A stretch of DNA of 64,000 nucleotides from the NCBI RefSeq assembly GCF_000721265.1, contig NZ_JOFZ01000009.1, forward strand, positions 1 through 64,000, read 5' to 3'. Under the pieces are notes generated by a model. It saw nothing but the letters and a program-made list of their open reading frames with translations. It searched no databases and was not told where the DNA came from. This document shows, piece after piece, positions 18,625 to 29,669 of this stretch. Source of the DNA: Streptomyces sp. NRRL F-5126. Its GTDB lineage: Bacteria; Actinomycetota; Actinomycetes; Streptomycetales; Streptomycetaceae. A program made the translations under genes and the position numbers. Each line of letters begins with the position of its first letter. Within the stretch, counting starts at the first letter, position 1.

Positions 18625-19518
18625 ATGACTGCCACCGAACGAAACCCCACGGCGCTGCACACCCCCCTCATCGCCTGGTTCGACGCCAACGCCCGCGACC
18701 TTCCCTGGCGGCGTCCCGAGGCCGGCGCCTGGGCCGTGATGGTCAGCGAATTCATGCTGCAGCAAACGCCGGTGAGCCGGGTGCTGCCCGTGTTCGAGCA
18801 GTGGCTCGCCCGCTGGCCGCGCCCCGCCGACCTCGCCGCCGAGGCGCCGGGCGAGGCCGTGCGCGCCTGGGGCAGGCTCGGCTACCCGCGCCGCGCGCTG
18901 CGACTGCACGCCGCCGCGCGGGCGATGGCGGAGCGGTACGGCGGCGAGGTCCCACGCGAGCACGCGCAGTTGCTCGCGCTGCCCGGCGTCGGCGAGTACA
19001 CGGCCGCCGCGGTGGCGTCGTTCGCGTACGGGCAGCGCCACGCGGTGCTCGACACCAACGTGCGCCGCGTACTCGCCCGCGCCGTCACGGGCGTCCAGTA
19101 CCCGCCCAATGCGACGACGGCCGCCGAACGCAGGCTCGCCCGGGCCCTGCTGCCCGATGACGACGCGACCGCCGCGCGGTGGGCGGCAGCCTCGATGGAA
19201 CTCGGCGCGCTCGTCTGCACCGCGAGGAACGAGGCGTGCGGCGGATGCCCGCTCGCGGCCGCGTGCGCCTGGCGTCTCGCGGGCAAGCCCGCGCACGACG
19301 GCCCCGCGCGGCGCGGCCAGACGTACGCGGGCACCGACCGGCAGGTGCGCGGCAGGCTGCTGGCCGTCCTGCGCGAGGCGACGGACCCGGTGGAGCAGCG
19401 TCGCCTCGACGCCGTGTGGCACGAACCGGTGCAGCGTGCTCGCGCCCTGGACGGGCTGGTCGCCGACGGGCTGGTGGAACCCCTGCCCGGCGGCCGCTAC
19501 CGCCTGCCGCTCGGCTGA
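18625..19518 (+). CDS. mutY: A/G-specific adenine glycosylase
   Basis: Base-excision repair glycosylase that removes adenine mispaired with 8-oxoguanine. The 297-aa protein has the helix-hairpin-helix LPGVGEYTAAAV with the catalytic aspartate in LDTNVRRVLAR, the N-terminal SEFMLQQTPVSRV motif of MutY, and the [4Fe-4S] cysteines CTARNEACGGCPLAAAC (C-x6-C-x2-C-x5-C). The C-terminal NUDIX-like domain of E. coli MutY is missing, as in other actinobacterial short forms; a winged-helix-like tail takes its place. The ATG at 18625 matches the family N-terminus. It is followed after about 220 bp by sigE. Confidence 0.93.
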   Translation: MTATERNPTALHTPLIAWFDANARDLPWRRPEAGAWAVMVSEFMLQQTPVSRVLPVFEQWLARWPRPADLAAEAPGEAVRAWGRLGYPRRALRLHAAARAMAERYGGEVPREHAQLLALPGVGEYTAAAVASFAYGQRHAVLDTNVRRVLARAVTGVQYPPNATTAAERRLARALLPDDDATAARWAAASMELGALVCTARNEACGGCPLAAACAWRLAGKPAHDGPARRGQTYAGTDRQVRGRLLAVLREATDPVEQRRLDAVWHEPVQRARALDGLVADGLVEPLPGGRYRLPLG

Positions 19519-19735
19519 GGTCAGACAGCGCAGGAACCCCCGCGGGCGCCCGCGCCCGGTGCCCTCGCCGCCCCGACGCGCCCGATTTGTCGGTCCGTTA
19601 CACAACCGATGGGCAGCCGTGCGCCACCCTACGGGCGCGCAGGACAGGCCCGTGACAAGCGCTCCGTAGCTTTCTGTGCCAGACGCACACAGCGAGCGTG
19701 GAACAACGCACGGGGTCGGTCGGAGGCGGTCAGGT

Positions 19736-20323
19736 ATGGCGCAGGTCAGCGAGGTGCTCGAGTTCGAGGAGTACGTGAGGACCCGGCAGGACGCACTGCT
19801 GCGGAGCGCCCGCCGGCTCGTGCCCGACCCCGTCGACGCCCAGGACCTGCTGCAGACCGCGCTCGCGCGCACCTACCGCCGCTGGGACGGCATCGCCGAC
19901 AAGTCGCTCGCCGACGCCTACCTGCGCCGCGTCATGATCAACACCCGTACGGAATGGTGGCGCGCGCGCAAGCTCGAAGAGGTGCCGACCGAGCAGCTGC
20001 CCGAGGCGAGCGTCGAGGACGGCACGGAGCAGCGCGCCGACCGCGCCCTGCTGGTGGACGTGATGTCGGTGCTGGCGCCGAAGCAGCGCAGCGTTGTCGT
20101 GCTGCGGCACTGGGAGCAGATGAGCACCGAGGAGACCGCCGCCGCGCTCGGCATGTCTGCGGGTACGGTGAAAAGCACACTGCACCGCGCCCTGGCCCGG
20201 CTCCGCGAAGAGCTGGAGAGCCGTGCGCTCGAAGCGAGGGGCGTGGAGCGTGCGGAGAGCCGGCGCGTGGTCCGGCGCGAAGGTCCTGACCAGGAACGGG
20301 GGCGACACAGGTGCGCGGCCTGA
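19736..20323 (+). CDS. sigE: ECF RNA polymerase sigma factor SigE
   Basis: Directs the cell-envelope stress response. The 195-aa protein has region 2 (DAQDLLQTALARTYRRWDGI and YLRRVMINTRTEWWRARK) and region 4 (QMSTEETAAALGMSAGTVKSTLHRAL), and is very close to the S. coelicolor SigE I remember. ATG at 19736 is preceded by GGAGGCGG. The stop overlaps the start of cseA by 13 nt. In S. coelicolor, sigE transcription depends on CseB phosphorylated by CseC, and CseA dampens the response. The gene order here is the same. The upstream 217 bp hold its promoter, but I could not identify the boxes. Confidence 0.95.
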   Translation: MAQVSEVLEFEEYVRTRQDALLRSARRLVPDPVDAQDLLQTALARTYRRWDGIADKSLADAYLRRVMINTRTEWWRARKLEEVPTEQLPEASVEDGTEQRADRALLVDVMSVLAPKQRSVVVLRHWEQMSTEETAAALGMSAGTVKSTLHRALARLREELESRALEARGVERAESRRVVRREGPDQERGRHRCAA

Positions 20324-21204
20324 GATCCCGGAGGTCGTCCCCTGGCGGGGGTGGCGGATCCGGTGAGCCCGGGACGGCCGTCTCCGTGGACGGCCGTCCC
20401 TTCGGCGACTCCGGCACCGCGCGCAGAACCGCTCCTCCCGGCCGCTCCGGCGCCTCTGACCGCCCGCCGCGCTCAGCCGCCCGCGTCTTCGCGGCCGGCG
20501 GCTCGACCGTCGCCGGGCTCGCGGGACTCGCCACCATCGGCCTGCTCGCCGGCGGCTGCTCGGCCGGCGGCACCGGTATGCGCGACGAGGGCCCCGCCGT
20601 ACCCGCGCCCGTCGAGCGCACGATGCCCACGCCCTCGCAGAGCCCGCAGCCCACCGCGAGGAGCGTCAACCCGGTGGCGCTGCTGCGGGCCGACCCGCGG
20701 GTCAGCGAGAAGATCAAGGACTCGCTCAAGCCGTGCGGCGCCGATTCCTACCCGGTGAACACCTCGTACGGCGACCTCACGGGCGGCTCCCGGCCCGACC
20801 TCGTGATCAACGTGACGACCTGCAAGGACTCCATCGGGATCGGCACGTACGTCTACCGTGCGACGGCCGCGGCGCAGCCCAGTGCCGACCCGGGCCACGA
20901 GGTGAGCGAGGAACCGCTGCTCCGCAAGAAGCAGCCGCCCCTGCCTGGCAGGTACGAGAACGTCTTCACGTCCGAGGAGCCCTCGGTGTACGCGGCCATA
21001 GACCGCGGTGAGCTGGTCGTGACGCAGCAGGTGTACGGCAAGGGCGACTCGGTCACGTACCCCTCGGGCGAGGAGGTCGTGACGTACGACTGGACGAACT
21101 CGAAGTTCGTCGAGCGGTACCGGGTACGCAACACCTACAGCAAGCCGGTGGACGGCGACGACGACCTGGGCGCGTCAGCCCCCACCCCGGAGCCCTCGGG
21201 CTGA
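20311..21204 (+). CDS. cseA: lipoprotein CseA, negative modulator of the SigE system
   Basis: A 297-aa lipoprotein. A long Gly/Ser/Arg-rich N-terminus of about 60 residues precedes the hydrophobic segment VAGLAGLATIGLLAGG and the lipobox cysteine at residue 83. The long pre-lipobox part is unusual and a later start is possible, but the GTG at 20311 is the one overlapping the sigE stop. The exported part has three further cysteines (KPCGADSYP, VTTCKDSIG) and matches CseA in position. CseA sits on the outer face of the membrane and restrains the CseC signal. A 118-bp gap before cseB could hold a minor promoter. Confidence 0.9.
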   Translation: MRGLRSRRSSPGGGGGSGEPGTAVSVDGRPFGDSGTARRTAPPGRSGASDRPPRSAARVFAAGGSTVAGLAGLATIGLLAGGCSAGGTGMRDEGPAVPAPVERTMPTPSQSPQPTARSVNPVALLRADPRVSEKIKDSLKPCGADSYPVNTSYGDLTGGSRPDLVINVTTCKDSIGIGTYVYRATAAAQPSADPGHEVSEEPLLRKKQPPLPGRYENVFTSEEPSVYAAIDRGELVVTQQVYGKGDSVTYPSGEEVVTYDWTNSKFVERYRVRNTYSKPVDGDDDLGASAPTPEPSG

Positions 21205-21322
21205 CGGATCCCGGGCACCGGGCGATCCCGGATGGCGAGGAACCCCCGTACAGCGAGGAATCCAGGACACTGGGGGAAGCCCCGAACCGAGAGAGAGCAA
21301 GAGAAAGGCTGAGAGCCCCCGG

Positions 21323-22042
21323 ATGGCCGACACCCATGTGCTGTTCGTCGAGGACGACGACGTCATCCGCGAGGCCACCCAGCTCGCGCTGGAGCGGGAC
21401 GGCTTCACGGTGACCGCCATGCCCGACGGGCTGTCCGGCCTCGACGCGTTCCGCGCGGACCGGCCGGACATCGCGCTGCTCGACGTGATGGTGCCCGGCC
21501 TCGACGGGGTGAGCCTGTGCCGGCGCATCCGCGACGAGTCGGCCGTCCCCGTCATCATGCTGTCGGCGCGCGCCGACTCCATCGACGTGGTGCTCGGCCT
21601 CGAAGCCGGGGCCGACGACTACGTCACCAAGCCGTTCGACGGCGCCGTGCTGGTCGCCAGGATCCGCGCGGTGCTGCGCCGCTTCGGCCACGCGGCGGGG
21701 GTGCGGGGCGGCGCGGGGGCCGAGCAGGGCGCCGGTTCCGACGGCGGCGGCCGCTCCGGCGTGCTGGTATTCGGCGACCTGGAGGTCGACACCGAGGGCA
21801 TGGAGGTGCGCAAGGCCGGCGAGCCCGTGTCGCTGACGCCGACCGAGATGCGGCTGCTGCTGGAGTTCTCCGCCTCCCCGGGCACCGTGCTGTCCAGGGA
21901 CAAGCTGCTCGACCGCGTGTGGGACTACGGCTGGGGCGGCGACACCCGGGTGGTCGACGTCCATGTGCAGCGGCTGCGCGCCAAGATCGGCCAGGACAGG
22001 ATCGAGACGGTCCGCGGCTTCGGGTACAAGCTGAAGCCGTGA
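21323..22042 (+). CDS. cseB: response regulator CseB
   Basis: OmpR/PhoB-type response regulator of 239 aa. The receiver domain has the acidic pocket VEDDD, the phosphorylated D54 (LLDVMVPGLDG) and K103 (YVTKPFDG). The winged-helix effector is at the C-terminus (DLEVDTEGMEVRKAGEPVSL, then DTRVVDVHVQRLRAKIG and TVRGFGYKL). The two are joined by a Gly-rich linker of about 20 residues. The TGA overlaps the GTG of cseC by 4 nt. In S. coelicolor phosphorylated CseB activates sigE. Confidence 0.95.
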   Translation: MADTHVLFVEDDDVIREATQLALERDGFTVTAMPDGLSGLDAFRADRPDIALLDVMVPGLDGVSLCRRIRDESAVPVIMLSARADSIDVVLGLEAGADDYVTKPFDGAVLVARIRAVLRRFGHAAGVRGGAGAEQGAGSDGGGRSGVLVFGDLEVDTEGMEVRKAGEPVSLTPTEMRLLLEFSASPGTVLSRDKLLDRVWDYGWGGDTRVVDVHVQRLRAKIGQDRIETVRGFGYKLKP

Positions 22043-23334
22043 GACGGCTCGCCCTGCGCACCGGCATCCGGTGGAAGATCAGCATCGCGATCGCCGCGGT
22101 CGGCGCGCTGATCGCGGTGGCGCTCAGCCTCGTCGTGCACAACGCGGCCCGCGTCTCGATGCTGGACAACGCCCGCGAGTCCCAGCTCGCCCAGACGCTG
22201 TTCGCGGAGCGGCTGTACGACACGACGAAGGAGGCCAAGTTCGGCACGAAGATCAACGATCCGGCGCTGCCGCGCGAACTGCGCGAGAAGGCCAAGCAGG
22301 GCAGGCGCGCCACGCTCATCCAGGGCGGCGGTGTGCCGGACGTGTGGGCCGCGGTGCCCCTCGGCAACGGCACGGTGCTCTCCAGCCACAGCAAGTTCGC
22401 CGAGCGCTCGACGAGGATCATGCAGGACCTGGACCGTGCGCTGATCATCGGCTCGGCGGCCGTCGTCGTCGGCGGCTCCGCACTCGGCGTGCTCATCGGC
22501 GGCCAGATCTCCCGGCGGCTGCGCAAGGCGGCGGCCGCGGCGGGCCGGGTGGCGCAGGGCCAGACGGACGTCAGGGTCGGCACGGCCGTCGGCGGGGTCG
22601 TACGCGACGAGACCGACGAGCTGGCCCGCGCGGTCGACGCGCTGACCGATGCGCTCGGTGAGCGCATCGAGGCGGAGCGGCGGGTGACCGCGGACATCGC
22701 GCACGAGCTGCGCACCCCGGTCACCGGCCTGGTCACGGCCGCCGAGCTGCTGCCGCCAGGCCGCCCGAGCGAGCTCGTACGGGACAGGGCGCAGGCGATG
22801 CGGACGCTGGTGGAGGACGTGCTGGAGGTCGCGCGGCTCGACAGCGCGTCCGAGCGGGCCGAGCTGCAGGAGATCGCGCTCGGCGAGTTCGTCCAGCGCC
22901 GGGTGCCGGCGCTGGATCCCGGCGCTGACGTGGAGGTGGTGCGCGAGTCGTGGGTGAACACGGACCCGCGCAGGCTGGAGCGGATCCTGGGCAACCTGCT
23001 CGCGAACGCGCGCAAGCACGGCGGCGCGCCGATCGAGGTGAAGGTCGAGGGGCGGGTGCTGCGCATCCGCGACCACGGGCCCGGATTCCCTGACGCCCTG
23101 CTGCACGAGGGGCCGAGCCGGTTCCGCACGGGCGCGTCGGACCGTGCGGGCCAGGGCCACGGGCTCGGCCTGACGATCGCGGCCGGCCAGGCGAAGGTGC
23201 TGGGCGCGCGGCTGACGTTCAGGAACGCGGGGGCCGACGGCACGGGCGGGGCGGTGGCGGTCCTCTGGCTGCCGGAGCACGCGCCGACGACGACGGGCAG
23301 CTTCCCGGCCGTGGGCCCCCCGCAGCAGCCCTGA
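22039..23334 (+). CDS. cseC: sensor histidine kinase CseC
   Basis: A 431-aa membrane kinase sensing envelope damage. TM1 is near residues 13-33, followed by an extracellular sensor of about 100 residues (FAERLYDTTKEAKFG ...), TM2 near 134-155, a HAMP linker, then the HisKA phosphoacceptor H222 (TADIAHELRTPVTG). The ATP-binding domain shows the N box NLLANARKHGG, G1 DHGPGFP and G2 GQGHGLGLTIA. A Pro-rich tail ends the protein. The start GTG lies in a GTGA overlap with cseB. It ends the sigE operon; a repeat array follows. Confidence 0.95.
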   Translation: MRRLALRTGIRWKISIAIAAVGALIAVALSLVVHNAARVSMLDNARESQLAQTLFAERLYDTTKEAKFGTKINDPALPRELREKAKQGRRATLIQGGGVPDVWAAVPLGNGTVLSSHSKFAERSTRIMQDLDRALIIGSAAVVVGGSALGVLIGGQISRRLRKAAAAAGRVAQGQTDVRVGTAVGGVVRDETDELARAVDALTDALGERIEAERRVTADIAHELRTPVTGLVTAAELLPPGRPSELVRDRAQAMRTLVEDVLEVARLDSASERAELQEIALGEFVQRRVPALDPGADVEVVRESWVNTDPRRLERILGNLLANARKHGGAPIEVKVEGRVLRIRDHGPGFPDALLHEGPSRFRTGASDRAGQGHGLGLTIAAGQAKVLGARLTFRNAGADGTGGAVAVLWLPEHAPTTTGSFPAVGPPQQP

Positions 23335-23440
23335 GCCCGCAGGCGCGAGGCGCGGCGCACGGCCCCGGCGCGCCCGCCCCGGTGCCCGAGCGGCCGCAGG
23401 TCCCCGGCGCGTCCGGGCGGGACCGGGCCCCGGAAGGCGC

Positions 23441-24202
23441 AGGACCACCATCCGCGGCCAGGCACCCACCCGGCCCGGACGAACACACAGCGCCGTCCTG
23501 GCGAGCCCGCCCCCATCAGGAGCATGCGTACGCCGCACGGCACGTGGCCCTCCACGCGCCGCCAGGGACGGCCCCGGCCCCCGGACCGGCGCACAGGACC
23601 ACCATCCGCGGCCAGGCACCCATGCCCGGCACCCGGCCGGGAACGCACAGCGCCGTCCTGGCGAGCCCGCGCGCAGCCCTCCACGCGCGCCACCCGAGGA
23701 CGGCGCCCGGTACCCACGGCCGCCCCGGCGGCCGGGAGCAGCGCACCGGACCACCATCCGCGGCCAGGCACCCACGCCCAGCACCCCGGACCGGACGGAC
23801 GCACGGCGCCGCCCTGGCGAGCCCGCCCCCATCAGGAGCCTGCGTACGCCGCACGGCACACGGCCCTCCACGCGACGGGCCCGGCCCCCGGACCGGCGCA
23901 CAGGACCCCCATCCGTGGCCAGGCACCCACGCCCGGCACCCCGGCCGGGAACGCACAGCGCCGCGCCGGCAAGCCCGCGCGCGGCCCTCCACGCGCGCCA
24001 CCCGGGGACGCGCCCGGTACCCACGGCCGCCCCGGCGGCCGGGAGCAGCGCACCGGACCACCATCCGCGGCCAGGCACCCACGCCCGGTGCCCTGGACCG
24101 GACGGACGCACGGCACCGACCGGGCGCCGGGCGGGCGGGACGGTACGGCGCGCGGCGCGCGGGCCTCCACGCGCGCCATCAGGGACGGGCCCGGCGCGCA
24201 GG
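23441..24202. repeat. array of five 152-155-bp tandem repeats
   Basis: Five copies of a unit beginning GGACCACCATCCGCGGCCAG start near 23441, 23595, 23747, 23902 and 24054. Units 1, 3 and 5 resemble each other more than units 2 and 4 do, so there is also a 306-bp higher-order period. Odd units contain CCCATCAGGAG and CGTACGCCGCACGGCA; even units contain GGTACCCACGGCCGCCCCGG. The 986-bp gap (23335-24320) that holds the array contains no gene I can support. The unit lengths are not multiples of three, so the long open frames across it shift register from unit to unit. There are no unique spacers, so it is not a CRISPR. Confidence 0.9.
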
Positions 24203-24262
24203 AGCACGTCCCACCAGGCATCCGGCGCCCGGGGCACGCGCCCAGAGCCGGCCGGCACTGAC

Positions 24263-24314
24263 TTGACGTCAAACCTCCACGCCCGTAGGCGAGTTGGCGG
24301 CATTGTGCCAGACT
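24263..24314 (+). promoter_or_regulatory. possible promoter of the DUF574 methyltransferase gene
   Basis: A perfect 10-bp palindrome TTGACGTCAA (24263-24272) includes a -35-like TTGACG. CAGACT at 24309-24314, 6 nt before the ATG at 24321, could act as a leaderless -10. The two are too far apart to form one promoter, so they are either two signals or chance. Low confidence. Confidence 0.3.
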
Positions 24315-24320
24315 GGGCCG

Positions 24321-25211
24321 ATGGCATATTCCAAACCGCCCCAGGTCGACGCCGGCAGACCCCACCCCGCGCGCGTCCACGACTTCCTCCTGGGCGGGAG
24401 GGACAACTACCCCGCGGACCAGCGCGTGGCCCGCCGGCTCCCCGACGGTGCCGCGCGGGCCGCGCGGCAGAACAGGGCGTTCATGCGGCGGGCCGTCGGC
24501 TGGCTCGCCAGCACCGGCGTCGACCAGTTCCTCGACGTCGGCACCGGGATCCCGACCGAGCCGAACCTCCACCAGATCGTCCAGCGCGTCAACCCGGCCT
24601 CGCGGGTCGTCTACGCCGACAACGACCCCGTCGTCCTGCGGTACGCGCAGGCCCGCCTCATCAGCTCCCCGCTGGGGGCCGTCCACTACGTGCACGCCGA
24701 CGTGCGGGAGCCCGCGGCGCTGCTGGCCGCCGCCCGCGGCCTGCTCGACCTCGGCAGGCCCGCCGCGCTGACGCTGACGGCCCTGCTGCACTTCCTGCCG
24801 GACGAGGACGACCCCCTCGGCCTCACCCGCACCCTCGTCGCCGCGCTCGCGGCGGGCAGCTACGTCGTCCTCTCGCACGACACCGGCGACTTCTCCGGCG
24901 ACGCGGCCGACCGTGGCGCCCCGGCACAGGGCCAGGCACAGGGCCAGGCGCCGGACCCGGCGCGGGACGGCGCGTACGGCGCGGGCGCCACGCTGCGGCA
25001 CCGTGGCCGCGCGGATGTCAGCAGGTTCTTCGACGGCCTCGAACTCGTCGAGCCCGGCCTCGTCGCCGCCCCGCTCTGGTACAAGGACACGCCGAGGCCC
25101 GAGGAGGAGACGCCAGGCGTCTACGCGGGCGTGGCACGCGTCCCCGTGGCACGCGTCCCCGTGGCAGGCGTCACCATGACGGGCGGACCCGGGCCGCGCC
25201 ATTCCGGTTGA
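24321..25211 (+). CDS. SAM-dependent methyltransferase, DUF574/SAV2177 family
   Basis: A 296-aa protein. The N-terminus (HPARVHDFLLGGRDNYPADQRVA) and the SAM motif FLDVGTGIPTEPNLHQI with YADNDPVVL are diagnostic of the DUF574 family, which is strongly expanded in Streptomyces. Its substrate is not known; several members are linked to secondary metabolism or to regulators of the conservon type. An Ala/Gln/Gly-rich insertion (GAPAQGQAQGQAPDPARDG) lies in the C-terminal half. The last 20 residues repeat VARVPVA twice through a short tandem duplication. It is flanked by the repeat array on the left and a TetR gene on the right. Confidence 0.88.
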   Translation: MAYSKPPQVDAGRPHPARVHDFLLGGRDNYPADQRVARRLPDGAARAARQNRAFMRRAVGWLASTGVDQFLDVGTGIPTEPNLHQIVQRVNPASRVVYADNDPVVLRYAQARLISSPLGAVHYVHADVREPAALLAAARGLLDLGRPAALTLTALLHFLPDEDDPLGLTRTLVAALAAGSYVVLSHDTGDFSGDAADRGAPAQGQAQGQAPDPARDGAYGAGATLRHRGRADVSRFFDGLELVEPGLVAAPLWYKDTPRPEEETPGVYAGVARVPVARVPVAGVTMTGGPGPRHSG

Positions 25212-25332
25212 GTGACCACGCACTCTTACTTGCCGCCCGGCTAGTACGTACAATGGGCCGGCAGCCACCGATCCGGCGGCCGTCACGCGAGACGCGGCGC
25301 CAGAGGCGCCCCGAGGAGAGCGAGAGCGCGCC

Positions 25333-25920
25333 ATGGCCGGCACGGGAACCCAGCGCAAGAGCGACACCCGGCAGCGGATCCAGGACGTCGCCCTCGACCT
25401 CTTCGTGGAGCAGGGGTACGAGAAGACGTCCCTGCGGGAGATCGCCGAGCGGCTGGAGGTCACCAAGGCCGCGCTGTACTACCACTTCAAGACGAAGGAA
25501 TCGATCCTGGTCAGCCTCTTCGCCGACCGGGTGGAGCCGCTCGACGAGCTGGTCGCGTGGGCGCGGGAACAGCCGCGCACCCTGGAGGTCAAGCAGGAGT
25601 TCCTGCGGCGCTACACGGAGCAGCTCAAGGCGTCCTCCCGGCTGTTCCGCTTCATGCAGGAGAACCAGGCCGAGCTGCGGGACCTGCGCGTCGGCGAGAC
25701 GTTCAAGAGCCGCGTCGACGCCACGCTTGAGCTGCTGCTCGCGCCCGACCCGTCGCTCGCCGACCGGGTGCGCTGCATGGCGGCACTGTTCTCACTGCAT
25801 GCGGGCATGTTCGCCCTGAAGGACGTCGAAGGAGACCCCGAGGAGAAGTACGACGCTCTCCTCGAAGTCTCCTTCGAACTGCTGGCGGCCGCCCACGAGG
25901 GCCGCGGCCCGGCCGCCTGA
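25333..25920 (+). CDS. TetR family transcriptional regulator
   Basis: A 195-aa TetR regulator with the N-terminal helix-turn-helix FVEQGYEKTSLREIAERLEV followed by TKAALYYHFKTKESI. The C-terminal ligand-binding domain is not assignable. ATG at 25333 is preceded by GAGGAGAGCGAGAG. Upstream, TACAAT at 25249-25254 next to the palindrome GTACGTAC (25245-25252) may be the promoter and operator. The gene on its left has the same direction but a separate promoter is likely. Target genes are unknown. Confidence 0.92.
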   Translation: MAGTGTQRKSDTRQRIQDVALDLFVEQGYEKTSLREIAERLEVTKAALYYHFKTKESILVSLFADRVEPLDELVAWAREQPRTLEVKQEFLRRYTEQLKASSRLFRFMQENQAELRDLRVGETFKSRVDATLELLLAPDPSLADRVRCMAALFSLHAGMFALKDVEGDPEEKYDALLEVSFELLAAAHEGRGPAA

Positions 25921-25950
25921 GCGGAGCCGCGAGCGGCGGGGACCCCGGTG

Positions 25951-26679
25951 TCAGACCTTGACGCCCATCTTGTTGAGGAACGTGACCGGGTTGATCGCCG
26001 AGCCGTAGTTCGGCGTGGTGCGGATCTCGAAGTGCAGGTGCGGCCCGGTCGTGTTGCCGGTGTCGCCGGACTTCGCGATCTCGTCGCCGGTCTTCACGTG
26101 CTCGCCGATGTGCACCTCGATGCGCGACAGGTGCGCGTACTGCGAGTACTTCCCGTCGGAGTGGCGGATGACGATCGCGTTGCCGTACGCGTCGCCGTCG
26201 CCGGCGCCGTGCGGGCCCGCCTTGACGATCGTGCCGGTGTGCGCGGCGTGGACCGCGGTGCCGACCGGCACGGCGAAGTCCTGGCCGGAGTGCTTGTGCA
26301 TCCAGTGGCTGCCGGAGTCGTCGAACTTCGCGGTCAGCTTGTAGTGCGTGACGGGGTCGATCCAGGACGCGGCCTTCTTCTTCGCCGCGGCCTGGGCCGC
26401 CTTGGCCTTCGCCGCCTTGACCTGCTTGGCGTGGGCGGCCGCCTGCTTCGCGTGGGTAGCGGCCTTGGCCTGGGCGTCCGCCTGCTGGTGCACGGCGGCC
26501 GCGGTGGTCACGGCGGTGGACGCGGGGGCGACGGGCGCCTGGGCGCCGGCGTCGCCGGTCGCGGCGAACGCGGCCCCGGCCCCGCCCGCCAGCGACACCC
26601 CGAGTCCTGCGGCCACGACGGCGACGCGAGCACGACGGACGTTGGTGTGCGGGGTGCGGAACTTCGAGCGCAGCGACAT
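25951..26679 (-). CDS. M23 family metallopeptidase, secreted
   Basis: A 242-aa cell-wall endopeptidase of the LytM type. A signal peptide (RRARVAVVAAGLGVSLAGGAGAAFAA) is followed by an Ala/Lys/Gln-rich helical linker of about 70 residues and a C-terminal LytM domain. The zinc ligands are visible: H and D in HSGQDFAVP, and the last H in GPHLHFEI. The family cleaves peptidoglycan cross-bridges. ATG at 26679 with GGAGG 9 nt upstream is preferred; the frame is open for 26 more codons through the structured leader. In Streptomyces such enzymes are often controlled by c-di-AMP riboswitches, but the leader here does not match that consensus. Confidence 0.92.
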   Translation of the reverse strand: MSLRSKFRTPHTNVRRARVAVVAAGLGVSLAGGAGAAFAATGDAGAQAPVAPASTAVTTAAAVHQQADAQAKAATHAKQAAAHAKQVKAAKAKAAQAAAKKKAASWIDPVTHYKLTAKFDDSGSHWMHKHSGQDFAVPVGTAVHAAHTGTIVKAGPHGAGDGDAYGNAIVIRHSDGKYSQYAHLSRIEVHIGEHVKTGDEIAKSGDTGNTTGPHLHFEIRTTPNYGSAINPVTFLNKMGVKV

Positions 26680-26897
26680 ACGGGGAAACCTCCGGGCATG
26701 AATGGACCCGGCGCTCCCGCACCGGGCTTGCCCCACCTTGGTAACCCGGCCACGCATCTCCGCCCAAATGCCTCATCTACGACACGGCTTCGTACCCGCC
26801 TGACGGCCGAAAGTCCCTTGACTCGCCCCGCCGAGCCGCCTTCCTCGGTACTTTTCCGTCCAAACCGGGCATTTCAATGGTCAAATACCCGGTATTT
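26680..26897 (-). promoter_or_regulatory. long structured leader and palindrome upstream of the M23 peptidase gene
   Basis: The leader holds alternating CCGGG/CCCGG segments on the minus strand at 26749-26745, 26726-26722, 26711-26707 and 26696-26692; the last overlaps the ribosome-binding site GGAGG. Segments 2 and 3 form an 8-bp stem closed by a GGGA tetraloop. A perfect 15-bp palindrome AAATACCCGGTATTT lies at 26883-26897 and could be an operator. The rest of the 467-bp gap up to the clpC terminator has no gene. Confidence 0.45.
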
Positions 26898-27072
26898 CCC
26901 CTAATGGCCCTAGTAGTGCCGAAACGGCCTGTGCGGCTTGTCACGGCCACCGGGCCCGACGTCCGTCCGGTTCGGGACCAACGCCCTGCCCGCCGCGGGA
27001 CCTTGCCGGGACCCCGCGTGTGACCCGTCAGACGCGCGAAGGGCCGGGCCCCGCGCCCGCCGACACGCGAAA

Positions 27073-27114
27073 GGGCCGGGCCCCGGACCGATGTCTCGGT
27101 CCGGGGCCCGGCCC
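27073..27114 (-). terminator. clpC terminator, perfect 19-bp hairpin
   Basis: Arms 27073-27091 and 27096-27114 are perfectly complementary over 19 bp with a TGTC loop. On the minus strand the hairpin is followed by TTT. It begins 33 bp after the clpC stop. A partial copy of the left arm (CGCGAAGGGCCGGGCCCC) lies just left of it. Confidence 0.85.
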
Positions 27115-27146
27115 CTGTCAGCGTGGCGCGCGCTCGGCGCGGCCCG

Positions 27147-29669
<2,523 letters not shown>

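Noticed and set aside
23441..24202. CRISPR array
   Set aside because: The repeats are about 153 bp, contiguous, imperfect and without unique spacers; no cas gene is near.
23382..24266. A 294-codon plus-strand frame covering the 153-bp repeats
   Set aside because: Unit lengths are not multiples of three, so the repeated DNA is read in different frames; composition is Pro/Arg/Gly noise typical of GC-rich DNA.
21624..24327. Long minus-strand frames (726 and 800 codons) across cseB, cseC and the repeat array
   Set aside because: They run antisense to the clearly recognised cseB and cseC genes and through non-coding repeats; no protein signature is present.
26680..26900. ydaO-type c-di-AMP riboswitch before the M23 peptidase
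   Set aside because: The conserved segments of that riboswitch (for example the GGGGGACCCA core and the 3' AGCTAACC block) are missing in this leader.
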